From Caballeronia novacaledonica (GTDB taxonomy: Bacteria > Pseudomonadota > Gammaproteobacteria > Burkholderiales > Burkholderiaceae): a stretch of DNA of 64,000 bases. Shown in pieces: positions 54,604 through 63,909 of this stretch. Each line of letters starts with the position of its first letter. The stretch's first letter is position 1. Below the pieces are notes generated by a model. It searched no databases. It had not been told where the DNA came from and saw only the letters and a program-made list of their open reading frames with translations. The position numbers and the translations under genes were made by a program. The DNA is taken from contig NZ_OGTP01000007.1 in NCBI RefSeq assembly GCF_900258035.1, positions 62,001 to 126,000 on the forward strand, given 5' to 3'.

Positions 54604-55194
54604 ATGGGTCATTCGCAAGCACAGAAGGTCGAGACGCGTCAGCGCATCGTCGAGGTGGCGGCGCGGCGATTGCGCGAGCGCGGCATCGATGGCGCGAGCA
54701 TCGCCGATCTCATGAAGGAGGCCGGACTCACCGTCGGCGGCTTCTACAAGCACTTTGCTTCTCGCGACGAACTCGTGCGAGAAGCGTTCGAGTATGCGCT
54801 GCGAGACATCGAGTCGTGGCAGGCATCGATTCCCACCGAACCGCAACGGGCGATGCGCGCGTATCTGTCCGAGGCTCACCGCGACAACATCGAACGCGCC
54901 TGTCCGATTTCCGCGCTGGTCAACGACGTGAGCCGCTGCGCGGGCGCGACGCGCGAGGTGTATTCCGCCCGCGTCGAGAAGATCGTGGGCCTCATCGCTC
55001 GGGCATCGCCTGCGCTGCTCGACGCAACGAAGCGCGCGGAAGCGTTCCACATACTGAGCGCGTGCGTGGGCGCGGTGACGTTGTCGCGGGCCGTATCGGA
55101 CCCCGAGTTATCCAGTCGGATTCTCGATGGCGCGCTGAGCGGTGTGCTCGCGATGCTGTCCCCCGAACGCGACGCCGGCCAAGAAAGCGCGTGA
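54604..55194 (+). CDS. TetR/AcrR-family regulator
   Basis: A 196-residue repressor from ATG 54604 with GGGAGAAGCTGA upstream. HTH: TRQRIVEVAARRLRERGIDGASIADLMKEAGLTVGGFYKHFASRDEL. The C-terminal ligand domain (CPISALVNDVSRCAG) is like that of regulators answering quinones or electrophiles. It probably represses the divergent NmrA-like gene, and possibly the hydrolase downstream. Confidence 0.88.
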   Translation: MGHSQAQKVETRQRIVEVAARRLRERGIDGASIADLMKEAGLTVGGFYKHFASRDELVREAFEYALRDIESWQASIPTEPQRAMRAYLSEAHRDNIERACPISALVNDVSRCAGATREVYSARVEKIVGLIARASPALLDATKRAEAFHILSACVGAVTLSRAVSDPELSSRILDGALSGVLAMLSPERDAGQESA

Positions 55195-55386
55195 CGGAGT
55201 CGTGCGCCGAAACCCCTTGCAGGCAATCGTACGTCGATGGCGGTAAGCGTGTACTGTTCTACTCGGACGAAGAAGCGAGCGTCGTCCGTCACCGTTGTCT
55301 TGCCTGCAAGAACGTCGAAGCCGGCGTCGAGTTACAAACTCGGCCCGGCGTCCTGTTTCCCCCCTTCTTACAAGTGAGGATTAACC

Positions 55387-56223
55387 ATGCCGTTCGTCAC
55401 GACCAAAGATAACGTCGAAATTTTCTATAAGGACTGGGGCCCGAAGGATGCGCAGCCCATCGTCTTTCATCATGGCTGGCCGCTTTCCTCCGACGACTGG
55501 GACACGCAGATGCTGTTCTTCGTGCAGAAGGGATATCGCGTGGTCGCGCACGACCGGCGCGGGCACGGCCGCTCGTCGCAGGTTTCCGATGGCCACGACA
55601 TGGACCACTACGCCGCCGACGCCTTCGCGGTCGTCGAAGCGCTGGACCTGAAGAACGCGATTCACATCGGACACTCGACGGGCGGCGGCGAAGTCGCTCG
55701 CTATGTCGCGAAGCACGGCGAACCGGCGGGGCGCGTCGCCAAGGCGGTGCTCGTCAGCGCGGTGCCGCCGCTGATGCTGAAGACCGAAGCCAATCCGGAA
55801 GGTTTGCCGCTCGAAGTCTTCGATGGCTTTCGCAAGGCGCTCGCCGACAATCGCGCGCAGTTTTTCGTCGATGTTCCCGCCGGTCCGTTCTACGGCTTCA
55901 ATCGCTCGGGCGCGACCGTTCATCAGGGTGTCATTCAGAACTGGTGGCGTCAGGGAATGATGGGCAGCGCCAAGGCGCATTACGAAGGCATCAAGGCATT
56001 CTCGGAGACCGACCAGACCGAAGACCTGAAGTCGATTTCCGTGCCGACGCTCGTCCTGCACGGTGAAGACGACCAGATCGTGCCTTACGCCGATGCCGCG
56101 CTGAAGTCCATCAAGCTGCTGAAGAACGGGACGCTGAAGACGTATCCGGGCTTGCCGCACGGCATGCTGACGGTCAACGCGGATGTGCTCAACGCCGACC
56201 TGCTCGCCTTCGTGCAGGGCTGA
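55387..56223 (+). CDS. Alpha/beta hydrolase, non-heme chloroperoxidase-like
   Basis: A 278-residue hydrolase from ATG 55387, with AAGTGAGGATTAACC upstream. Oxyanion region HHGWPLSSDDWD, nucleophile Ser in HIGHSTGGGEVARYVAKHG, Asp in HGEDDQIVPY and His in GLPHGML. This is the usual pattern of cofactor-free bacterial haloperoxidases/perhydrolases, whose natural role is probably ester or lactone hydrolysis. The 192-bp gap before it has no gene. Confidence 0.9.
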   Translation: MPFVTTKDNVEIFYKDWGPKDAQPIVFHHGWPLSSDDWDTQMLFFVQKGYRVVAHDRRGHGRSSQVSDGHDMDHYAADAFAVVEALDLKNAIHIGHSTGGGEVARYVAKHGEPAGRVAKAVLVSAVPPLMLKTEANPEGLPLEVFDGFRKALADNRAQFFVDVPAGPFYGFNRSGATVHQGVIQNWWRQGMMGSAKAHYEGIKAFSETDQTEDLKSISVPTLVLHGEDDQIVPYADAALKSIKLLKNGTLKTYPGLPHGMLTVNADVLNADLLAFVQG

Positions 56224-56310
56224 CCGAAGAGCGGGAACGAGCCGGTACCGAGACCGGCTCGCACCTCACAGCGTCAGCCGAGCGTGCCGACGCGTTCGTC
56301 GAGGACTGCA

Positions 56311-56628
56311 ATGGCGAAGCGCGCACCGGAGCCGTGGTATCACCCGCCGCAGGAGGAAATCTGCGCGCTGTGCGGCCGCGGGGTGCCGCCATCGGAACGC
56401 GATCTGCATCATCTCTTGCCGAAATCGCAAGGCGGAAAGCAGACGGCGGTGCTGCATCGCATTTGTCATCGGCAATTGCATGCGCTCTTCACCGAAAAGG
56501 AACTGGCGCAACGCTATTCGACCGTCGAAGCATTGCTCGCGCACGAAGCGGTGCATAGCTTCGTCGAATGGGTGAAGACCAAGCCGGACGCGTTCTATCA
56601 GCGCACGCGGCGCGCGCGTTCTCGCTGA
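56311..56628 (+). CDS. HNH-domain protein
   Basis: A 105-residue protein from ATG 56311 behind GAGGACTGCA. It has a zinc-finger CALCGR and the HNH core: RDLHHLLPKSQGGKQ with the catalytic His pair, then VLHRICHRQLHALF supplying the second Cys and His. Small stand-alone HNH proteins of this YajD-like kind are widespread; most have no defined target. It has no phage or toxin genes next to it. Confidence 0.82.
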   Translation: MAKRAPEPWYHPPQEEICALCGRGVPPSERDLHHLLPKSQGGKQTAVLHRICHRQLHALFTEKELAQRYSTVEALLAHEAVHSFVEWVKTKPDAFYQRTRRARSR

Positions 56629-56636
56629 CAGCGCCC

Positions 56637-56915
56637 TCACTGCGCGCAGGAAGCCTCGCTGCGGTACGCCGTCATGCCGAAACGCTGAAGGATGAAGTTC
56701 TCGACGACGAGACGGATATCCGCTTCGCGCGGCCGCGTGCCCCAGCGGCTGTTTCCCGCCACCGACGCCACCGTGAACCACGATTGCGGCGGAAACAGTT
56801 CGACGCGCAGCACGTCGCGTTCGAAAATCCTGAGACGCCCCGTATCGATGTGAAACTCGGCGCTGACCGCGCCACCCGGCATGCCGATGCTTGCCGTAAT
56901 TGCCTTCGCATTCAT
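56637..56915 (-). CDS. Hypothetical protein
   Basis: A 92-residue reverse-strand protein from ATG 56915, preceded by GAGAGAACGAAAAC. It looks like a small beta-rich domain with alternating hydrophobic and charged residues (RLRIFERDVLRVELFPPQSWFTVASVAG). Three possible cysteines are absent except one at the C-terminus. I do not recognise a family. It converges on the HNH gene with an 8-bp gap. Confidence 0.55.
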   Translation of the reverse strand: MNAKAITASIGMPGGAVSAEFHIDTGRLRIFERDVLRVELFPPQSWFTVASVAGNSRWGTRPREADIRLVVENFILQRFGMTAYRSEASCAQ

Positions 56916-57246
56916 GTTTTCGTTCTCTCAGAGTGCGACGATGCTGTCATCTTTTCGCGCACGATTGTCAAATTCTCCAGCAGCGTAAATGCGCAGTCCT
57001 TTCGAAAGGCATAATCGCGCGGCCATTTCGGCAGAGTTTTTCCTATAGGCATACAGTAGCGGCGTTGCGATTTGCCGCCGAAATATCGGCGCAATCGGCA
57101 AGTCACTCGCAACGCTCGCAGTGAATGGCGGCGACGGTTCGCTGCCGCACATATCGATCACCTGACACGTCTCATCGGCCGGCCTTTCGCATCGCGCCGG
57201 GCCGGTCTGTGCACGCAAAAATCAAACCAAAGAGGGAAGCAGAATC
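56916..57246. other. Intergenic region before the alcohol dehydrogenase
   Basis: A 331-bp gap. The first half is AT-richer with promoter-like DNA for both neighbours (for example TTTTTCCTATAGG around 57039). No supported gene. Confidence 0.4.
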
Positions 57247-58305
57247 ATGCTGAAAGCGTATTCCTATGCAGCCGCCGCAGCCGACAAACCACTCGGCCCG
57301 CTCGACATTCAGCGCCGCGATGTCGGCCCGAACGATGTGCGCATCGACATTCTGTTCTGCGGCGTATGTCATTCCGACCTGCATATGGCGAGAAACGAAT
57401 GGGGCGGCTCGAACTATCCGGTCGTGCCGGGACATGAAATCGTCGGGCGCGTCGCGGAAGTCGGTTCGGATGTATCGAAGTTCAAGGTGGGCGATCTCGC
57501 GGGCGTCGGCTGCATGGTCGATTCGTGCCGCACGTGCGCGGCCTGCCAGGAAGGACTCGAACAGTTCTGCGACGGCCCCGAAGGCTTCACGCAAACCTAC
57601 AATTCGCCGGACAGGAAGTCGGGCGGCGTGACCTTCGGCGGCTATTCGACGAGCATCGTCGTCGACGAGGCGTTCACGCTGAGCATTCCCGCGAATCTGG
57701 AACTGGCGGCGGTCGCACCGTTGCTGTGCGCGGGCATCACGACCTACTCGCCGCTGCGCCACTGGAACGTGCAGAAGGGCCACAAGGTCGGCATCGTGGG
57801 GCTCGGCGGTCTCGGTCACATGGGCGTGAAGCTCGCCGCCGCGATGGGCGCGCATGTCGTGCTCTTCACGACATCGCCGGGCAAGATCGAAGACGCGAAG
57901 CGCCTGGGCGCGCATGAAGTCGTGATCTCGAAAGACCCGGATCAGATGGCGGCGCACGCGAACAGCTTCGACTTCATTCTGAACACGGTGGCCGCGTCGC
58001 ACGATCTCGATCAGTTCATGGCGCTGCTCAGGCGCGACGGCACGATGACGCTCGTCGGCGCGCCGGAGCATCCGCATCCGTCGCCTTCGGTGATGAACAT
58101 GATCTTCAAGCGCCGCTCGCTCGCGGGATCGCTCATCGGCGGCATCGCCGAGACGCAGGAGATGCTCGATTTCTGCGGCAGGCACGGTATCACGTCCGAC
58201 ATCGAAATGATCCGCATGGACGAGATCAACCACGCGTACGAGCGCATGTTGAAGAGCGATGTGAAGTATCGCTTCGTGATCGATATGGCGACGATGGAGA
58301 AGTAA
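57247..58305 (+). CDS. Zinc-dependent NADP(H) alcohol dehydrogenase, YahK/cinnamyl-alcohol type
   Basis: A 352-residue medium-chain dehydrogenase from ATG 57247 with AGAGGGAAGCAGAATC upstream. Catalytic zinc ligands in FCGVCHSDLH and VPGHEIVG; structural zinc in CRTCAACQEGLEQFC; cofactor motif GIVGLGGLGHMGVKLA. These match bacterial YahK-like aldehyde reductases, which reduce a wide range of aldehydes with NADPH. It stands alone. Confidence 0.93.
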   Translation: MLKAYSYAAAAADKPLGPLDIQRRDVGPNDVRIDILFCGVCHSDLHMARNEWGGSNYPVVPGHEIVGRVAEVGSDVSKFKVGDLAGVGCMVDSCRTCAACQEGLEQFCDGPEGFTQTYNSPDRKSGGVTFGGYSTSIVVDEAFTLSIPANLELAAVAPLLCAGITTYSPLRHWNVQKGHKVGIVGLGGLGHMGVKLAAAMGAHVVLFTTSPGKIEDAKRLGAHEVVISKDPDQMAAHANSFDFILNTVAASHDLDQFMALLRRDGTMTLVGAPEHPHPSPSVMNMIFKRRSLAGSLIGGIAETQEMLDFCGRHGITSDIEMIRMDEINHAYERMLKSDVKYRFVIDMATMEK

Positions 58306-58314
58306 GCGCGCGAT

Positions 58315-59211
58315 TCAGCGGGGCGCGTTCATCGTCGCGCGCATGCGTTCGACGAAGCGCTCCGTCACCGCCGGCAGCGTCCTGCCGCGCTTCTTCACGA
58401 TGGCGATCGGCCGCGCGAATCCCGGATGGTCGATCGCTTTCACGACGAGTCCCGGCTCGGCGCGCACCTCGCGCGCGGTTTCCGGCAGGATCGTCACGCC
58501 GAGACCGCCGCGCACCATCGCGACGGCGGTCATCATGTAAGTCGGCTCGCATGCGATATCGAGCGCTTCACGCGTTTCGCTGAGCGCCGCATCGACGACC
58601 GCGCGCACGCTCGTGCCTGGCGCGGTGAGCACCAGCGGCGAGCGCGCGAGATCGCTCAGGCCGACGCGGCGCTTCTTCGCGAGCGCATGTTCCTTCGGAC
58701 ACACGGCGACGAGCCTGTCCACGCCCGCATGCAGCACTTCGAGCATCGGGTCGAGCACATCGCCGCCGGTCAGCCCGATATCCGCCTCTTCATTGCGCAC
58801 GAGCGCATTCACGGTGCTCGCCACCACGTCGCGAATCTGGAAGACGACGCGCGGCACGTCGCTCCGCATGCCGATGATCAACTCGGGCAACACGCTCGCC
58901 GCGAACGTGGGCAGGCACGCGATGCGGATCGTGCCGCTTTCGCCTTCGCCCATCGCGCGCGCGTCGCGCAGCACGGTCTCCATGTCGCGCAGCGATTTGC
59001 GCAAGAGCGGCAGCAGTTCGCGCCCGGTCGGCGTCAGCGCGACGTTGCGGCTGTTGCGATCGAAAAGCCGCGCGCCGACCGCTTGCTCCAGCCGGCGTAT
59101 CTGCACGGTGAGCGCGGGCTGCGAGAGATGCAGCCGTTCCGCCGCGCGCGTGAAGCTGCCCGCCTCGGCCACCGCGACGAGTGCGCGGATATCGCGAAGA
59201 TTCAGATCCAT
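58315..59211 (-). CDS. LysR-type regulator divergent from the citrate-type transporter
   Basis: A 298-residue regulator from ATG 59211. HTH: LRDIRALVAVAEAGSFTRAAERLHLSQPALTVQIRRLEQAVG. Effector domain with IRIACLPTFAASVLPELI and EEADIGLTGGDV. The 100-bp divergent gap to the transporter at 59312 is the natural place for its operator. It probably controls the transporter-AtuA unit. Confidence 0.92.
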   Translation of the reverse strand: MDLNLRDIRALVAVAEAGSFTRAAERLHLSQPALTVQIRRLEQAVGARLFDRNSRNVALTPTGRELLPLLRKSLRDMETVLRDARAMGEGESGTIRIACLPTFAASVLPELIIGMRSDVPRVVFQIRDVVASTVNALVRNEEADIGLTGGDVLDPMLEVLHAGVDRLVAVCPKEHALAKKRRVGLSDLARSPLVLTAPGTSVRAVVDAALSETREALDIACEPTYMMTAVAMVRGGLGVTILPETAREVRAEPGLVVKAIDHPGFARPIAIVKKRGRTLPAVTERFVERMRATMNAPR

Positions 59212-59311
59212 TATGGTTCGTGATAGCTGCGATCAAATCATTTCAATTGTGTTATCGCCGCTCCGAACTTACTCTCGGTCACATCAAAAGACAAGATTCG
59301 GAGACACGTTC

Positions 59312-60616
59312 ATGCTGCCGTTGCTCGGCCTCGCCACCATCGTCGTCCTGCTCGGGGCGATTCTTTCGAAGCGCATGTCGCCGCTCGTCGCGCTCATCAT
59401 CGTGCCGATCGCGGCGTCGCTGATCGGCGGCTTCGGCCTTTCGACGAGCAAGTTCGTCATCGACGGATTGAAGAGCCTCGCGCCCGTCGTCGGCATGTTC
59501 GTGTTCGCGATTCTCTATTTCGGCACGATCACGGACGCAGGCACGCTCGATCCGATCATCGACCGCATCCTGCGCGCCGTCGGCACGAAGCCGACGCGCA
59601 TCGTGATGGGCACGACGCTGCTCGCGCTGCTGATTCACCTCGACGGCTCCGGCGCCGTGTGCTTTCTCGTCACGATTCCGGCGATGCTGCCGCTCTACGA
59701 GCGTCTGAACATGGACAAGCGCGTGCTGGCGGCGGCGGTGTCGATGGCGGCGGGCATCAACTTTCTGCCGTGGACCGGGCCGATGATCCGCGCGTCCGCG
59801 TCGCTGCATCTGCCGATATCGGCGCTGTTCAATCCGCTGATTCCGGTGCAGGTCATCGGCCTCGTGTTCGTGTTCGGCATGGCGTGGTGGCTCGGCCGCC
59901 GCGAGGAAAAGCGCCTCGGCTATTCGAGCGCGAGCGGTTCGATTCCCGTTCCGAAGCGCGAGCTCACGCCCGAGGAGCAGGCGCTGCGCCGCCCGAAGAA
60001 CTTCTGGTTCAACATCGTGCTGACGATCGTCGTGCTCGGCACGATGGTCGTGATGGGCGAGAAGATTCCGCCCGCGATCATGTTCATGGTCGGGCTGTGC
60101 ATCGCGCTGATGGTGAACTACCCGAACGTCGACATGCAGCGAAAGCGCATCGACGCCCACGCGCGCGCCGCGCTGATGATGGCCGGCATCCTGCTCGCGG
60201 CGGGCGTGTTCACCGGCATCATGCAGGGCAGCGGCATGCTGAAGGCGATGGCGCAGTCGGCCGTCGGCTTCGTGCCGCCCGCGATGGCCGGACACATTCC
60301 GGTCGTGCTCGGCCTTCTGTCGATGCCGCTCTCGATGCTCTTCGATCCCGATTCGTTCTATTTCGGCGTGCTGCCGGTGATCGCCGAAGTGGCGTCGCAA
60401 CTGGGCGTGCCGGCGGTGCATGTCGGCCAGGCGGCGCTGCTCGGGCAGATGACGACCGGTTTCCCCGTGAGTCCGCTCACACCCGCGACGTTTCTGGTCG
60501 TCGGCTTGTGCGGCATCGATCTCGCGGATCATCAGAAGTTCACGTTCCCGCTGCTGTTCGGCGCGTCGATCGTCATGACGATCGCGTGCGTCGTGCTGGG
60601 CGTGTTTCCGTTGTAA
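59312..60616 (+). CDS. CitMHS-family transporter (citrate/tricarboxylate type)
   Basis: A 434-residue inner-membrane carrier. The frame is open from 58613, but ATG 59312 with CGGAGACACGTTC fits the start of the first helix (LPLLGLATIVVLLGAILSKRMSPLVALIIVP). Family motifs include GTITDAGTLDPIIDRILR, HLDGSGAVCFLVTIPAML and FDPDSFYFGVLPVI. These carriers take up citrate, often with a metal ion, or related acids. It is followed 12 bp later by an AtuA-type pair, so the true cargo may be the acid processed by them. Confidence 0.9.
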   Translation: MLPLLGLATIVVLLGAILSKRMSPLVALIIVPIAASLIGGFGLSTSKFVIDGLKSLAPVVGMFVFAILYFGTITDAGTLDPIIDRILRAVGTKPTRIVMGTTLLALLIHLDGSGAVCFLVTIPAMLPLYERLNMDKRVLAAAVSMAAGINFLPWTGPMIRASASLHLPISALFNPLIPVQVIGLVFVFGMAWWLGRREEKRLGYSSASGSIPVPKRELTPEEQALRRPKNFWFNIVLTIVVLGTMVVMGEKIPPAIMFMVGLCIALMVNYPNVDMQRKRIDAHARAALMMAGILLAAGVFTGIMQGSGMLKAMAQSAVGFVPPAMAGHIPVVLGLLSMPLSMLFDPDSFYFGVLPVIAEVASQLGVPAVHVGQAALLGQMTTGFPVSPLTPATFLVVGLCGIDLADHQKFTFPLLFGASIVMTIACVVLGVFPL

Positions 60617-60628
60617 GAGGTGAGCACC

Positions 60629-61987
60629 ATGAAAGACACCATCAGAATTGGCGCGGGCGCGGGCTATTCGGGCGACCGTATCGAGCCCGCCGTCGAACTC
60701 GCGGAGCACGGCGCGCTCGATTTCCTCGTGTTCGAATGCCTCGCCGAACGCACGATCGCGATTGCCCAACAGGCGCGCCGCAACGATCCGGAGCAGGGCT
60801 ACGACCCGCTGCTCGAAGCGCGCATGCGCGCGGTGCTGCCGGTCGCGGCGAAGAACGGCGTGCGCATCATCTCGAACATGGGCGCGGCCAATCCGCGCGC
60901 GGCGGCGAGAAAGACGGCGCACATCGCGCGCGAACTCGGCCTGCACGGATTGAAGATCGCCGCGGTCACCGGCGACGACGTGCTCGACGCCGTTCTCCAG
61001 TCGCGGCTGCGCTTCGAGGAATCCGGCGACGATGTGAGCGCGTATGCGGATCGCATCGTCTCGGCGAACGCGTATCTCGGCGCGGCGCCCATCGTCGATG
61101 CGCTCGCGGCGGGCGCGGATATCGTGCTGACGGGACGTGTCGCCGATCCGTCGCTGTTCACGGCGCCGCTCATCCACGCATTCGGCTGGTCGATGGACGA
61201 CTGGAACACGCTCGGGCAGGCGACCGTCGTCGGTCATTTGCTCGAATGCGCGGGTCAGGTGACGGGCGGCTATTTTGCCGATCCGGGTTACAAGGACGTC
61301 GGCGATCTCGCGCGCCTCGGCTTTCCGATCGGCGAAGTGAGCGCGGACGGCTCGGTCGTCGTGACGAAGCTGCCGCACGCGGGCGGCGCTGTGACCGAAG
61401 CGACGTGCAAGGAGCAATTGCTCTATGAGATTCACGATCCGGCTCGCTACTTTCAGCCGGACGTCGTCGCGGATTTCACGAACGTTCGCGTGGCGCGGGA
61501 AGCGCAGGACCGTGTGCGCGTGACGGGCGGACGCGGCGCTCCGCGCACCGATACGCTCAAGGTTTCCATCGCTTACGCCGACGGTTTCATCGGCGAAGGA
61601 CAAATCTCGTACGGCGGGCCGGGCGCGGCCGCACGCGGGCGGCTCGCGCTCGATATCGTGCGCGAGCGGCTCGCGATCACAGGCGTCGATACGAGCGAAC
61701 TTCGCTTCGACCTGATCGGCGTGAACGCGCTCTACGGCGACACGCTGGCTTCTCGACACGACGAACCGTGTGAAGTGCGCGTGCGCGTCGCGGGGCGCGT
61801 ATCGAACGCGAAGGAGGCGGCGCGCATCGGCAACGAGGTCGAAACGCTGTACACGAACGGCCCGGCTGGCGGCGGCGGCGTGACGAAAGCGACGCGCGAA
61901 GTCGTCGCCGTGCAGTCCGTGCTGCTCGCGCGCGAGCATGTGAAGCCCGTTTTCGAATTCGTGGAGGCAAGCGATGAAACTGCGTGA
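60629..61987 (+). CDS. AtuA-family (DUF1446) protein, large part
   Basis: A 452-residue protein. ATG 60629 is preferred (AGAGGTGAGC upstream); GTG 60620 is possible. Family motifs: IRIGAGAGYSGDRIEPAVEL, DFLVFECLAERTIA, SNMGAANPRAAARK and ADIVLTGRVADPSLFTAPL. AtuA was first seen in acyclic terpene utilisation, but most relatives belong to other acid-degrading clusters with unknown reaction. Its last 14 bases overlap the next gene, which carries the domain that is fused to AtuA in some species. Confidence 0.88.
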   Translation: MKDTIRIGAGAGYSGDRIEPAVELAEHGALDFLVFECLAERTIAIAQQARRNDPEQGYDPLLEARMRAVLPVAAKNGVRIISNMGAANPRAAARKTAHIARELGLHGLKIAAVTGDDVLDAVLQSRLRFEESGDDVSAYADRIVSANAYLGAAPIVDALAAGADIVLTGRVADPSLFTAPLIHAFGWSMDDWNTLGQATVVGHLLECAGQVTGGYFADPGYKDVGDLARLGFPIGEVSADGSVVVTKLPHAGGAVTEATCKEQLLYEIHDPARYFQPDVVADFTNVRVAREAQDRVRVTGGRGAPRTDTLKVSIAYADGFIGEGQISYGGPGAAARGRLALDIVRERLAITGVDTSELRFDLIGVNALYGDTLASRHDEPCEVRVRVAGRVSNAKEAARIGNEVETLYTNGPAGGGGVTKATREVVAVQSVLLAREHVKPVFEFVEASDETA

Positions 61988-62285
61988 ACTGGCGCACGGC
62001 CGCACCGGCGACAAAGGCAACACGCTGAACGTGTCGGTGATCTGCTTCGACGCGAAGCATTACGCGATGCTGCGCGAACGGCTGACGCCCGAGCGCGTCA
62101 AGGCCCATCTCGCCGATGTCGTGAAAGGCGATGTCGTGCGCTACGAGTTGCCGCAACTCGGCGCGTTCAACTTCGTGCTCGGTCATGCGCTCGGCGGCGG
62201 CGTCACGCGTTCGCTCGCGCTCGACGCGCACGGCAAGTCGATGAGTTCGGCGCTGCTCGACATCGATATCGGCGAGATTTCGTAA
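61974..62285 (+). CDS. AtuA-like C-terminal domain protein (split subunit)
   Basis: A 103-residue protein starting at ATG 61974 inside the end of the large AtuA gene. It shows the domain pattern LRELAHGRTGDKGNTLNVSVICFD and YELPQLGAFNFVLGHALGGGVTRSLALDAHGKS. In longer AtuA proteins this region is the C-terminal part; here it is a separate gene, translationally coupled by a 14-bp overlap. The two products are expected to form one complex. Confidence 0.85.
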   Translation: MKLRELAHGRTGDKGNTLNVSVICFDAKHYAMLRERLTPERVKAHLADVVKGDVVRYELPQLGAFNFVLGHALGGGVTRSLALDAHGKSMSSALLDIDIGEIS

Positions 62286-62512
62286 GACGAAAACACGCGA
62301 CGATGCGGTGTCCGAATTTCGCATCACCGGTTGCGCCCAGATGTCGGGAAAGCTAACTGGTTAGGTAAAAAGCACCGCTCGAATCTGGACAAAAACTCGC
62401 CAAAAACGCGCACAAAGCTCTCGTTAGACTTTTTTACACTTTAGTTGGCTGGCGGTCCTAAACGTCTGAATACAATCGAAATTGTTAAAGATTGTGCAAT
62501 CGTCGGGGCTGA

Positions 62513-63715
62513 ATGAACACGAAGCGAAAAACGATACTTTCCATTTTTGGAACGCGGCCAGAAGCCATCAAGATGGCGCCGCTCGTGAAGGCGTTGGCAG
62601 CGGAACCCGGTATTCGTTCCGTCGTGTGCGTGACCGGCCAGCATCGCTCGATGCTGCAGCAAGTGCTGGATCTGTTCGACATCACGCCGCATCACGATCT
62701 CGCGGTGATGTCGGAGAACCAGAGCCTGAACGGGCTGATTGCGCGCCTCATCACGTCGATCGATGACGTCGTCACGAAGGAGCAGCCGGATCGCGTGCTC
62801 GTGCACGGCGACACCACCACCGCGACGGCGGGCGCGCTCGCCGCGTTTCACCGCCAGGTGCCGGTCGCGCACGTCGAGGCGGGCTTGCGCACCGGCGACA
62901 TGAGCAGCCCGTGGCCGGAAGAGATGAACCGGCGCTTCGTCGATGTCGTGAGCGACCTGATGTTTGTCCCGACGCCGCGCTCGCACGCGAATCTCGTGAA
63001 GGAAACGCTGCACGGACGCGCGTTCGTCACGGGCAACACGGTGATCGACGCGCTGCACTCCGTCACGAAGCGCATCGATTCGCAGGATGCGCTGCGCCGC
63101 AAGCTCGACGCGCGCTTTGCGTTTCTCGATCCGTCGAAAAAGCTGATTCTCGTGACGGGGCATCGGCGCGAGAGCTTCGGACGCGGCCTGCGCGATATCT
63201 GCGCGGCGCTCGTGCGCATCGCTAAGCGCACCGACGTGCAGATCGTCTATCCGGTCCATTTGAATCCGAACGTACGTGCGACGGTGATCAGCGCGCTCGG
63301 CGGCGCGCCGAACGTGTTTCTCGTCGAGCCGCAGGACTATCTCGGCTTCGTGCGGCTGCTGCAGCGCGCGACGCTCGTGCTGACCGATTCCGGCGGCGTG
63401 CAGGAAGAGGCGCCGGCGCTCGGCAAGCCGGTGCTCGTGATGCGCGAGGTCACCGAGCGTCCCGAGGCCATCGACGCGGGCACCGCCGTGCTCGTCGGCA
63501 CGGACAGCGACGCCATCGCCGCGACGGTCCATCTGCTGCTCGACGACACGAGCGCCCGTGCGGCGTTCTCCCGCAACGTCAATCCGTACGGCGATGGGCG
63601 AGCCTCGGCGCGCATCGTCGCGGCGCTCGCGGGCCGCCCCTTCGAGGAATTCAAACCGGTCACGCCCGGCGGAACGAAAGATTCGGCGCGTGTCTCGCGC
63701 GAGGCGTTCGCGTAG
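62513..63715 (+). CDS. wecB: UDP-N-acetylglucosamine 2-epimerase (non-hydrolysing)
   Basis: A 400-residue enzyme from ATG 62513 that makes UDP-ManNAc for surface polysaccharide. Motifs: ILSIFGTRPEAIKMAPLVKAL, TGQHRSMLQQVLDLF, VHGDTTTATAGALAAF, HVEAGLRTGDMSSPWPEEMNRR, VTGHRRESFG and LTDSGGVQEEAPALGKPVLVMR. The 227-bp region upstream (62286-62512) is AT-rich and has no other gene, so it holds its promoter. An exported protein begins 195 bp downstream. Confidence 0.96.
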   Translation: MNTKRKTILSIFGTRPEAIKMAPLVKALAAEPGIRSVVCVTGQHRSMLQQVLDLFDITPHHDLAVMSENQSLNGLIARLITSIDDVVTKEQPDRVLVHGDTTTATAGALAAFHRQVPVAHVEAGLRTGDMSSPWPEEMNRRFVDVVSDLMFVPTPRSHANLVKETLHGRAFVTGNTVIDALHSVTKRIDSQDALRRKLDARFAFLDPSKKLILVTGHRRESFGRGLRDICAALVRIAKRTDVQIVYPVHLNPNVRATVISALGGAPNVFLVEPQDYLGFVRLLQRATLVLTDSGGVQEEAPALGKPVLVMREVTERPEAIDAGTAVLVGTDSDAIAATVHLLLDDTSARAAFSRNVNPYGDGRASARIVAALAGRPFEEFKPVTPGGTKDSARVSREAFA

Positions 63716-63909
63716 TCCTTCGGTTGCACACGCTAGCCTGTCGCGCCAAAGGCCGGGCCGCGACCTCGGGCATCGAATATTTCTTCGGCGTCGAGCGTTC
63801 GACTATTCCGGCCAGGAAGCAGGCTTCACGCCATCGAGGCGATCGCGCGCGACGTGCATGTGCCTTCGCGGCCATCCCGCCACGTTGCGTCAACTTCGAG
63901 TCATTCACC

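Noticed and set aside
59279..62023. 914-codon reverse frame across the CitMHS and AtuA genes
   Set aside because: Same cause; the product is Arg/His-rich without any recognisable motif.
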